From: Platerodrilus igneus
Lineage: Eukaryota; Arthropoda; Insecta; Coleoptera; Lycidae
DNA length: 64,000 bases
Assembly: GCA_036346225.1 (NCBI GenBank)
Contig: JARFIW010000668.1
Span: forward strand, 2,377,001-2,441,000
Direction of reading: 5' to 3'
Every line of letters starts with the position of its first letter. The first letter of the stretch is position 1. Positions 11,601 through 23,600 of the stretch are shown here, piece after piece. Below the pieces are notes generated by a model. It saw only the letters and a list, made by a program, of their open reading frames with translations, did no database searches and was not told where the DNA came from. The translations under genes were made by a program, and so were the position numbers.

Positions 11601-14600
11601 ATTCAAAGCTCTATGCAATGTAAATAATGGAAATGTAGCTTATAAATATTTTACAAACATACCATTTGAAGGGTTTTTTTAGCAATGTGAACAATATTAG
11701 TTACGTAGATATAAAAAAGCAACGGATATTATATACAGTGGTTAAATAATTGATTGTAATAAGCAGTAATTGTAGAAAGCTTAACCAACTGTTGTTTAAC
11801 AACTCAAGTCATGTTTCTGAACGTACCGTGGTCTGTCAAAGTTATTGAAATCAGCTGATCGTCTTAGTTTAATTCAAGTGCTACGTATGTCCTTGTAAAT
11901 ATATTTACAGCTAATTTAGGCAATTACTAGTTTTACCTTCTCAGTCATTTTTACGAATCAACTCCATGCTGCCTCTATCCAACAGTGTATAAGTCTTGTT
12001 TTGTGCGACAAATGGAAAAGAACAAATAAAATCCATACATGCTAACCAATCAAAATTAAGCAATATTTATTAATTGTTAATGTAGTCAATGTTACATATG
12101 AGCATATTTGTAATAACGTGTTTGCTAATAGCAACTTATCTTAAACATAACCTTCACCTGAAGTGTATGCAACCAATTTTGCGTTTAGTGATTTAGGTGA
12201 AAAAAGACGTTTCCCATGCCGCAATAAACGTTTAACATTTCTCAATTTAAATACAGAAATGAGTGTAATACATATATGTAACCGGAATTGAATTGAGGTT
12301 TTACGCTCAGAAACTTTGTGTTTCAGCACATATTTGGTATTTTATAAGGACTTTTAGTTAATGTAGGCAACTGCTTGGTTCTACCTTGTCTGTCATACTT
12401 TTACAAAACTACACCATGCTGCCGCGCTCTTACCATGTATTAGCAATGCTCGTTAAGACAAAGTTGTCAATTACTTTTAATATAAATACGGAATAATTAA
12501 CTTGTTGTAGACAATTGTATAGTGTTTATAAATTTTGTTTGAGTATTTTTTCCTTTGGATGTTAATAAAATTTCAACATAAAATAAAAAAAGTATTTGTA
12601 TTTGTGCTTATGAATACTTAAGTTGAAAATGCGTACGTATTTTTTCAATTGTTTTTTATTCTTGACTTTAGATGTTTGTTAAAGTGAAAGTAATCATGAG
12701 TGGATCCTAAAGAAATAAATATAAAAGGAATGCAGGACGTTTCCTACATCTGCATTTAAGACAATTGAAATATAGAACAAATTAGAAACCAGAACGCTGG
12801 AAATTATTGCTAATGTAAATAAGGAATAATCAACTTACAGTAGACCGTTGTCTAGTGGTTATAAAAATTTTTTTGGCTATTTTAACACATATTAGATTAG
12901 ATGTTTGTTAATGTTTAAAAAATCAAAATAAAATTTAAAAAATCAACAATATAAACAAAATTAATTTAATTGGACATCAAACCACCGAGGTTGCATATGG
13001 TTGACGGAGCTGTTAGTCCTACGACATCGAACTGTCTTTTGTAGTAAATCCGTTGGTTGTATACTTGTAGTAGTAGACGTCTCATAAGATATATAGCGTT
13101 ATCTAAATTATTCACGTACACTTGAAATTGTTCGGATAAACGTCAAATTAAATTTTTAACTTTTTTCTTTAAAAATAGACTGTGTATATTAATGTGTGAT
13201 GCTATTTTATAATCAGAATGAATTATCAATACTATAAAGACATGTATTAGATAATTTATAAGCTTTAATTTTAGAAATTTGTAAATTAAGTGTGTCAACA
13301 GAAATTTAGATAGTACGTACGCATGCTTCTACGCCTTGGGTCTTTAACCTGCTTTTGACATTTCTCAAATACAATACACAAATTGCAATAAAAGTTTTAA
13401 AGAAAACTATATTACCTGTGCACAAATGGTCAATAATTTAGAATTTATGATAGATGTAATGTTTTTTAGTACATATTAGAAATTTGTTAAGGACGTATAC
13501 CAATTTTGGAAACTAACTCGATAGTCCTGTTCTCTCGCATCAACCTGTTGTTGGCTCTGTCGCTCTGCGCGTTCGGGTTTTTAGATCGTAAAATATTAAA
13601 CGATTTTTAGTTTTCAAACAATTATAAGCAAATACATTTCTGCAAGTTGGACAATATCAGAAAAGTAAAGCGTTGCAAATGGTTTTAGAGTAAATATAAC
13701 TTACAATTTAGAGATTGTAAACCGCACTGAAGCATATGAAAAAAAGTGTTTGTTTATTTTATGTGTATTGTTAAACAAATGGTATTGCCTGTTTAAAAAA
13801 GTAACATAAAATTTAAAAAAATAAAATTTTGCCGGGCATCGAACCACCGGAGTTATGAATGGTAGCCAGGATGTTAGCCTTGCGATATCAAGGTGATGTT
13901 TATTGAAATGGCGTTGGTTGTATACTTGCCTTGCAAAGCACCACATAAGAAATACATAGTTTTAGCAACAAATCACGCTCTATTGTAATCGTTCGTCTAT
14001 CTTCGTAAGTAAACGTCAAATGTAATATTTAACTATTTCTGAAAAAATAGCCTGTGTATACTAAAAAGTGATGCTTTCGTACAATAATAATTAATTATCG
14101 GTACTATTAAGATATAGTAGATGATTTGTAAGTTTAAATTTTAGGAATTTGAAAAAAGTGTGTAATCATAGATTTTGAAGGTACATATTCGTTTGTTTAC
14201 GCCGGCTTTCGTTATCCGTGTTTAAGGTTTGTGGAATTAATTTTACAAATTTTAATAAATGGTTTAAAAAAATACCATAGTACCAGCTTGCAAATCGTTT
14301 GTAATTCAGGTTTTAGCATACGCACAGTGTTTTTTGGGTATATATTAGAGATTTTTTTAGAGACCCGAAACGAATTTTAGAAACCAACTCGATCTTCCTT
14401 CTCTCTCCCACCAACAGTAACCGACCCGTTGTCGGCTCTGTCGCACAATTCGTTCGGCTTTAGAAATCGGAAAATTTTACGGGATCATAGCTTTTTTAAC
14501 ACGTTAGCGAATACGTCGCTCCAAATTAATCTTTTCCGGGAAAACCCTTATTTATGGTATTTTCGCAATAAAAACCGGCCTATGCAATGCACGCAAAAAT

Positions 14601-17600
14601 TCTCCACCGAACCACGACCCGTCCGTGCCCCCAACTCCAAACCCTTCGGACGCAAATCCCGAAAAGCTATTGATTCGCGCCTCTCAACTTTAGCACAGAG
14701 ACGGGCTATCAAAACTTATAGGTTTTTGAATTTGGCTTCAGTTATAAATAATACCTACAAAGCAGTTTTAGAATAGGGACGAATTCTTGTAATGATGAGT
14801 CCATGATACCGTTTAGGGGAAGACCGTTGTTTAGACTGTATATTCCAAACAAAAGCCATAAATATGGCATACAAATATACAAACTATGTTCGCCTGAAGG
14901 TTATATATTCAATATTAGCGTATATACTGGAAAAGGTGACACAGATAGTAGTTTGGGACATTCTCAATCTATTGTTTTTAAACTTTTGAAGCCAATTAAC
15001 CCCAAAAAAGGACATAATATATGCTGATAGCTTTTATTTTGGGATTTCACTAGTGATAAATTTGTGTAAAAAGAAAATTCTCTATCGCGGAAGATTTAGA
15101 GCCAACAGAAAGGGAATTCCCAATGAATTTAATGATAAAATAAAATGGATGAAGTTTTTGGAAAGGAAAATAATAACATTAAAATAATCAAATGGATGGA
15201 CAAAAGACCTGTGTTGATGATAACAACAAATCCAGCACATGATACGACTCTCAAGCCGATAGGTAAAACTAACAAAAAGGGAGAAGAAATTCGTAAACCT
15301 TGTTACGTGCCGAAACCGGCCGTGAACATCCCAATTAAGTTTTAATTTGTAAGAATTTCGCGCCATAAATTTAAAAGGACGTGCGCGTATTTCCGTCACT
15401 TCAGACAGTGCGTTTGCGCCAGATTGCGCGAACGGGTGTGCCAAGAAGGAAGAAGGGGGATTTCCGGCATACGTGAAGGGGACTAGCCTCCGAGACGTGA
15501 ACAAGTGTAGTTATCTTGTGTCGTATCTTGTCTTCTTTTTTTGTTATGTAGATTCCTGGCCTTATCTTTGCTCTTTATTGTTCCTCTTACCTGTTTTTCC
15601 TGTGGTTCCGTCAATAGATAAGAAGACAAATTTGAATTTGCATTCAACCGGGTTCAAGAATTCCCACGCCCGAAAGTTCAGCGAAGCAGTCAACGCCCTG
15701 TTACGTGCCGAAAATTCGGCACTAAACATTCCAATTAAGTTTTAAATTGTAACAATTTCGCGCCATAAATTTAAAAGGACATGCACATATTTCCGTCACT
15801 TCAGACAGTGCGTTTGCGCCAGATTGCGCGAAAGGTGTGCCAAGACGGAAGAAGGGGGATTTCCGGCATACGTGACGGGACTAGCCTCCGAGATGTGAAC
15901 AAGTATTGTTGCCTTTTGTGTCTTATCGTATCTTTTTTTGTTATGTAGGTCCCTTTTTGCCTTCTCTTGACTATCGTTCCTTATAAACCAGTTCCTGTCG
16001 TTCCCTACATATAGAAAGAAGACGATTAAATTTGGATTCGACCAGGGCCCAGCAAAAATTCCCACGCCCGAAAAAGATCAGCGAAGCAGCCGCCGCCGAC
16101 CATCATGGAGTAGTTCCGAAGGAAGCCCTACATGTTCACGTGAGTACCCCGTTGGGGGTTTTCTTTAAAAATTGTATTTCTTTAAACTTTGTAATTGTGT
16201 TACAATAATTTGCATATTGTGTGACGTCATCTATAAATTGCGCGTCATTTTTAAATTATCTAACATTGTTACCAACTGACGGAGTGGCTCGTGTACCGGC
16301 GCGTAGGGGCTATAATAGCCCGAGAAAGATCAGCGAAGCCGCCGCCATCATGGAGTAATTCTGCAACAAGTCCTGCAAATTATGTGAGTAGCCTTTCCGT
16401 TACTTTTTTATGTGATAGAGTAATTTTATATAATTGTGTAACGTCATCTATAAATTGCGCGTCATTTTTACAATTGTCTAGCATTGCTACCAACTGACGT
16501 AGTGTCTCGCGTACCGGCGCGGCGGGGCTATAATAGTGACGCATCCAACGTGGTTAGGTTGTTATTCATTTGTTTTCTTTTATTTTTATACCTTATAATG
16601 TATTAATTAACTATATTTGTAGCTTTTTCATTTAAAAAAATAAATAATTATTTTAATTTTTTAGTATCTGTTAGTTCAAAGTTTAGAGTGGTAGCACTGG
16701 AAGTTACTATATAATCATCTGAAGTGAAATGACAGCTGTTATGCTATTTTAATATCAGTGACCATATTTGACATTGATTTTTCTGGTATATTTTTTACAA
16801 TGTATTGCAAATCCAAGTATTTCTCGTAGTATTATAAAAAATAGTATGTTTCTAACTTAAATTCTCTTAAATAAGTACCTAATTTGTTGGAAATGAAATT
16901 AAAAGTGCATTTCTTTCAGCAGTGTCTATTACATAATATAACCTCACTTACGCACATGTTTGGATCATATAATTTTGCTTGTGAGTATTTTTAACTATAA
17001 GTAAATAGCTTTGTTTTCTACCCATTATTAAGAAAAAAAGGAAAACCTTTTGAATTGCCATTAAGGTTAGTTGAAATAATTACTTTACTTTTAAAATTTT
17101 CCTTAGCCTATCTTAAGCTGTTTTTGAGATAAATTTTTAAAGCTACCGTTTAAATAACACATATAATGTATCTTTCTATAATTTTGAGTGTCTCTTTATA
17201 ACCTAAATAATCAATTGTAAATTACAATTACCTTTATAAAAAAAATCCCTTCCAAAATGTAGATTTTGTAATTAACTGAGCTTTTAGTATATGTTCTAAA
17301 ACGTTATAGTAACGTAATCTTATTATATTTGTTCCCTTAAACATTATCTTGCTCTGATACCGTTCTAAAAGTGTTTCCTTAGTAATTTAAACAGTTGTAA
17401 CCTTCAAATGCCTTTTTAAAGAAATTGTCCTTCAAATACAGTTAACGCAATTATCTAACTATACCTTTTACCTTTCAAAACGCTGTAATAAACTGGATCT
17501 CTTTATATCTGCTCCTTTAAACACTGCAATAATGAAGTTGTTGTTAACGTTTTATATTTAAGCTCATTTATGATAGTTGTTGATAATTTCCACGATATCA

Positions 17601-20600
17601 AAAGAATATTTTAATAATATGGAATACTGTTTCTTTATACATGTATCGTAGAATACTTCTTTTGTATAGTGGGTATGATTTTGTTTTGATAAGCATTTTT
17701 TTTACATATATCGATATTCCAACGCAACATTTTAAGATCTATTAAGAGAGATTTACTGTCGAATTTGGTCGCCCAGCTGTATGTAAGTCTAGACGAGACC
17801 CATCAAAGGGCCGGTCGCTCAGCATTACGTAACTCTAGACAAGAATTTGGTTGGTAAGTTTGTCGTTCTAACAATTTGTGAATCATTTTTTAAGAATGAT
17901 GTTGGGATTTTTCTTCATTAATCTAGGTGAAACTCAAACGAGAGCTTGTCATCCTAGCAAATACATGTGTTATAAGATATCTTTCTGTTTTTCAACAATT
18001 TCATTAGTGAATCGAGTTTTGATTACTGTTATCTCTTCACGTATAGATTTAAACTACACTAGATGGCATAAAATTATCTTTAAAATCGTTCAACCCCACG
18101 TACATCCAAAATTTTCTCAAGTTTCATTTCCTTAACGATCTATCTAATGGTTTTTGTCCTTACTATGAATTAATTAACTTTAATTACTTATTCCTTCTCT
18201 TATACAGCATATACCGTCATCACGTTTAACTTATTTACCTTAAAGTACCTATCCTTTTGCTTTTAGTTGACTTTTCTTTGAACTTACCGTTAGTTATATA
18301 TCGCTTTATTGTCTAGGTCTCCCAGTATAACTCTGTCGCTTCATTTAATTAATCCTCGCACCTTTCCTACAACATATTATTTTGTTTTTAGTATTTATCT
18401 TACATCGTTTAATTTTGTGGTAATTGTTGTAACTTTGGTTGTAATAACTCATTGAATTTTTATGATTGGTTTTAGCTGATGTTAGAGTGGATGCTTTCTT
18501 CTTTGGGCTCACATAGGAGACGCGGCCTATGCCATCGCAAGAAATAGTTCATATTCGCAGTTGCAAAAACTAGGACTTTCTATTCCATGTGTTTTTCCTC
18601 TGAATTATTACAGTCGCCCACATTATTCTATATCATTACTTGCTTCTCCTTCCATTAAATCATCATAACATATAAACATTTTTTCGTTGTTTTTTATTGA
18701 ACTTCGTGGTGAGGCGCTATCGCTTTTTATTTATATCTTATCAAATTCTCGGTTGTTTTAGCATATTGGGACAGTGTGTCTGTATTTAACTGCTTATAAT
18801 TAGAAATCTGTGTGTTTAGGGTGTTACCGTTTTAAAAAATTACCTTGAAACAGTTTGTTTTCGTGTGATTGTATCTGTAGTGATACTTTTAAGTTGTTGT
18901 ATCAACTTTTGTCTGATTTTCTTATCGTAGTGGATGCACTCATTAGGAAAATGATCGTACTAGTTCTCCTAAGAGTCTAGTGAATTTTTAACTTATGATA
19001 TACCTTAACTTGTCGGATTAATATCGCAGGTGGTCCTTCAGACCGATCTGTGTTTTAACAGGGACAACTCTCTACCTTCTCTCGGACGCTTGTCCAAAAA
19101 CTCTACTTTTTCTTATCCCGCTGTCTCCGTTTCTGCCTTATCTTTCTTTCGGCAGTCCTGTTCTCGTCTCGGAACACCCGTCTACCACATAAGAGTGATT
19201 TTTCCCTCACTCCGGGATACTGACCACATTGGCTGGTTGAGTAGTGCTTTGCTATCCACCTTTTCTGTCTCTTTAGCTCAATGCGAGCCCTTCCTCTATT
19301 TTCTTCTACCTGGAAGTGCCTCTTAAGCATTCCAAATACCCACCTCCCTCTTTCTACCGTTCCTATTTCTACTGCCTTTTCATTTCTGTTAGTCACCGTG
19401 TAGTTGCGCGAGGGGTTTTCACAGACATTACATTTACATTTCCAATGCTCCACCCTAAGGTACTACATTGGCCAGGAGGCGAGTTTTTTGTTGCCTGGAA
19501 ATTTAGAATTTTGCCGAACCCTTGCCGTTCCAGGCAAGGTAGGGATCTTTAACGTGCGTGACAACACTCACACACGGGACCTCCATTTAACCTCTCATCC
19601 GAACAAGGGCGTAATTTTTGTGAAAATGCTCACCTGCCATTTTTCAAGCAGTCGGCCGTGTCGGGATTCGAACCCAGGACCTTGGGATCCGTAGTCTTAC
19701 GCTTACTACATTGATCCACGGCGACGCTGGTTTTCACAGACACCCGGGCCACGTCTCTGGGAATCCTTCGTGAGGTCATGCGGTGTCGCTGTCAGCGCAC
19801 ATGGTCGCTAACAGTGAATGTATGTATGAGTGTGTGAATGTGTGAGTGTATGTAGATATATATCGTGTGGATATTAGGTGAATATATCACCGATATCAGT
19901 TAACGCCGGGTGCAGGGATGCACCCAAATGCCTTTGCCAGTCCCTTGTGCCATTTCTTGCAAACGAGCCTGCTTCACAGGTCGCCCTTTTTAGGGGGCAC
20001 AAGAAATTCCCATGTAACGGCTCCAAGGAGCCACTCTATCGTTATCTTATCTATTATCCTCGTTAATAACTTAAGTTAATATCTTTATCTTATTTATTAT
20101 CTTTGATAATAACTTTAGTTTAATATCTTTATCTTACCGATTACCGTTAATAATACCTTTGTTTATAATGTTATCTTACCTATTACCTAAGCTCAATATC
20201 GTTGTCTTATCTATTATCTTCGATAACAACTTGAGATCTAGTTTTATCTTTTTTAATCTTTCTAACGTTTGGTATTTATGACCAGACGTGGGAATTTTTT
20301 TTTTTTAATATTAAGTGAAAAAGCTAACCTGATGGTAGAAATGTAATTTGTTAGGTTAGTAACGTAAGGAATTAGTAAGGTGGTACTTTTGGTAAATTTG
20401 TTGATTCACAAGCATGTCATGGACAAGTTTTGATGTGTATGGTTTATTAAACCATAGTACCAGTAACTAAAAATTTGCTAGAGTGTAGGGTAACTCACTC
20501 TTTTGAACATTTTTGAATTTAGGCATTTTTTTGCCAATGAAGAAACAGTTTAGATGCAACGCTCGTGCGTCTGCACTTAGGAAACTGTAATGTTAGCTTT

Positions 20601-23600
20601 AGGTTAGGCGACTTGTCGCATTTGTTTTAGTTTAAGTAGTGTTTCATGCTCCCCGACAAATTTGTGCTGTCGATTATAACTGCGCCACACCAAAGACTCG
20701 TGTGTGCACTTTTCCGTTTTCTGGTAATCCGGAAGACATGTTATCGGTCGAAAAAACCAGGTGGCGCCTCAAATAAACACTTTTGTAGGATTCAAGTTAG
20801 GATTTATGTAGGTTAGTTAGGATTTAGATTTTAAGATGTTACTGTGCTAAGTCATTTTTTTAAAGTTTTTTCTTTTATGGCTTTGTTGCGATTGTTACGT
20901 GCCTAAATCGGCCGTAAACATCCCAATTAAGTTTTAATTTGTAAGAATTTTGCGCCATAAATTTAAAAGGACGTGCGCGTATTTCAGTCACTTCAGACAG
21001 TGCATTTGGGCCAGATTGCGCGAACGGGTGTGCCAAGAAGGAAGAAGGGGGATTTCTGGCATAAATGACGGGGACTAGCCTCCGAGACGTGAACAAGTGT
21101 AGTTATCTTGTGTCGTATCTTGTCTTCATTTATTGTTATGTAGATTCCTGGCCTTATCTTTGCTCTTTATCGTTCCTCTTACCTGTTTTTCCTGTGGTTC
21201 CGTCAATAGATAGGAGAAAGAAGACAAATTTGAATTTGCATTCAACCGGGCTCAAGAATTCCCTGCCCGAAAGTTCAGCGAAGCAGTCGACGCCCGAGAA
21301 AGATCAGCGAAGCAGCCGCCGCCGCCGACATCATGGAGTAATTCTGCAAGAAGCCCTGCAAATTATGTGAATAGTTTTTCCGTTTCTTTTTTTATGTGAT
21401 GGAGTAATTTTATATAATTGTGTGACATCATCTATAAATTGCGCGTCATTTTTACAATTGTCTAGCATTGCTACCAACTGACGTAGTGTCTCGCGTACCG
21501 GCGCGGCGAGGCAATAATAACCTCAGTGCATAATTGATTATAATAAAGAAAAAAAAAGGCGTCGACTTTAGTGACCAAATGTCGTCCTATCATACTGTAT
21601 TACGAAAAAGTATGAAGTGGTACAGGTAAGTTTTTTGTATAGTGCCCGACTCTAAGTTAATTTTACATTGCATTGCAGGATGGCTATGTTTAAATTGTTA
21701 CTAGCAACTACTGTAGAAAATTCTTGGATTGTGTTTAATATGGTGTCCAAAACTAAAATTAGAATACTGGAATTTCGTAAACTTTTGGCAGAATCTCTAG
21801 TGATAGCTCCTCCAAAAGAGCAAAAGCTTCAAAAAAAAAGATTACCTACTTGTGCAAAACCTGATGGACCTGGAAGAAAAAAAAGGAAACCATGTAGAGG
21901 TAGCTAGCAGCACCTTAGGGAAACAGTAGTCATGAAGTCGATAAAAAGGTTCGGATAATAACTAATTACTGTGCTGATTGTGAGGGACAACCAGGCTATT
22001 GTTTAGATTGCTTTAATAATGCTCACATTTAATTTTTTATTTTGTTGCGATATATGTGTTCACATTCAAATGTTCATGTTTGTCTTTTTTATAAAGTTTG
22101 CTATAATAAGAAGCATTTATTTATACAAGATTTTACGTTTTATTATTAAAAGCAGGGGTTTGCAAACACGAAAATGAATTGAATTAATGATTTAAAATTC
22201 GCTTTACGCATAGGAAAACACTAACAAAGTCTACCTAATTTATATGTGGTTCTAGTTCCTGGGGGCATGTACTGCTATAACTCTACTTGCAATATGGATT
22301 GTAGAAATGAATTCTGCAGAAATAACACTAAATAATTTGATTTTTTATACTTAGAAGGTGCTACAAATTTAAAACCGTTTACATATCGCCGGGGATACAT
22401 CCCGCATATTTAGAAAATGTTTGTACAAGTCCTAGAAGGTATGCACATAAAGAAAGCAGCAAATTTTACATCTGCAGTCAACATGTTAAATGGTTTCAAC
22501 AAGATGGCACAAGACCCCATAATGTTGCAGTTGTAAGAGAATATCTCAATAAGAGGTTCCCTAAATCATGGAAAGCAATAAACGATCCTGTGTCGTTAAT
22601 CGGTAATTATAATTTTTTATAGTCGTTCCAAATTTATAAATTTGTTTAAGTAATATTAATTTATGCATTACCACATAGATACCAATTTGTTTTCATAATT
22701 TTGTTTATTAGTTACAATTTACAATTAGATTTTTTTAAATTTTTGGTTTCTTTTTCAACGAACTTCGTTCGTTTATGAAATCGATTTGTCGTCCGTCTGT
22801 CTGTCCGTCTGTCCGTCCGAGGCCTTTCTAATGGTCGGACATCAATGTGTGATACATCAATCGATTCAGCTCAGTGTCCAGAGCTTAAGTTTTGATGTCA
22901 GTTAAAATCGGGCCACGGGGACGCCGAGCCCACGGGAAAATCTACAGGGATAATTAAAATTTTAATAAGTTTAAAATCAATATGCGACACATATTTGAAC
23001 AATTTATGGCATTTCAAGCCAATTATTCCAATATTATAGACATTGTTTAAACTTAAATTTTGATTGCCGAAAATAATTAGATTCATATAAAAAAAAAAAT
23101 CTTATCTTATTGATGAGAACTAATATATAGCTTTTAAAATATTTATTCAATAAAATAAAATATATTAAAATGTCTCTTTTGTTGTTTATAAATTTTTGTA
23201 TTTTATCTGAATACTTATAATTATTACAACATAATAATTTTAATTTCTTTAAATTGTTTTAAAGTAAGTCTACATTTGGAAGTTCGTTGCGACAATGCCT
23301 TGCATTTTCAACTTGTTTACACTGCCAACTCAATGTATCAATTGCTAATGAATTCAGCATTTCATAAGCAACTTGATCATCATCATCATCATTAGGTCTT
23401 CAGTCCTGGAACTGGTTAGACGCGTACTATCATTGTTTCCTATTCTGAACTAACCTACACATTTCCCTGAAATTTGCACAGTCCGCATCTATAACTATCT
23501 GATCTAGGTCTACATCTACCTCTTTTTTCCTATCTCTGATTGTAATATATCCCATACTATTCCCCAAAAATGCCTTAGAACGTATTCTGCCCTTCTATTT

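Larger units (their letters stand above)
16554..20892. other. Internal region of the LTR element, no coding sequence recognised
   Basis: AT-rich sequence apart from 19030-20000. A pair of GGTCGC...TCTAGAC blocks 46 bases apart lies at 17767-17850. Short open frames at 17878-18135 and 19030-19453 show no known domain. It also holds the SINE at 19428-19728 and the tandem repeat at 20038-20245. Confidence 0.6.
15301..21519 (+). mobile_element. 6.2 kb LTR retrotransposon without recognisable coding region
   Basis: Two LTRs (15301-16535, itself interrupted, and 20893-21519) bracket about 4.35 kb of internal DNA. ACCT occurs immediately outside both ends (15297-15300 and 21520-21523), a 4-bp target duplication in the piggyBac frame. 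The LTRs begin TGTTACG and end AATA. The internal region has no gag, protease, RT or integrase motif that I can see, and carries a SINE and degenerate tandem repeats. It is therefore either a large non-autonomous derivative or a decayed element. The superfamily cannot be assigned. Confidence 0.9.
14797..22035 (+). pseudogene. piggyBac transposase remnant, split by an LTR retrotransposon
   Basis: piggyBac transposases cut and paste DNA at TTAA sites. The left part (14797-15300) reads [20 protein letters not shown], then [11 protein letters not shown] and [15 protein letters not shown], stopping at EEIRKP. The right part (21520-22035) resumes in the same gene: QCIIDYNK, then after an A-run frameshift [15 protein letters not shown] and SMKWYR. 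A probable small intron follows (GTAAGT to TTGCAG), then [18 protein letters not shown] last out-of-frame piece reads [16 protein letters not shown], the cysteine-rich C-terminal domain. Catalytic aspartates are visible in DESMIPF and GVDFSD. Everything upstream of DES is missing. Removing the insert and one ACCT copy restores continuity of the frame, which is the strongest proof of the insertion. Confidence 0.92.

Noticed and set aside
10195..11627. Several open frames of 60-130 codons on both strands
   Set aside because: They are produced by a tandem repeat whose unit is 57 bp, a multiple of three; no independent coding signal.
19603..19728. Functional tRNA gene
   Set aside because: The A and B boxes belong to a SINE head: the sequence has a SINE body and target duplications, and no good cloverleaf acceptor pairing was seen.
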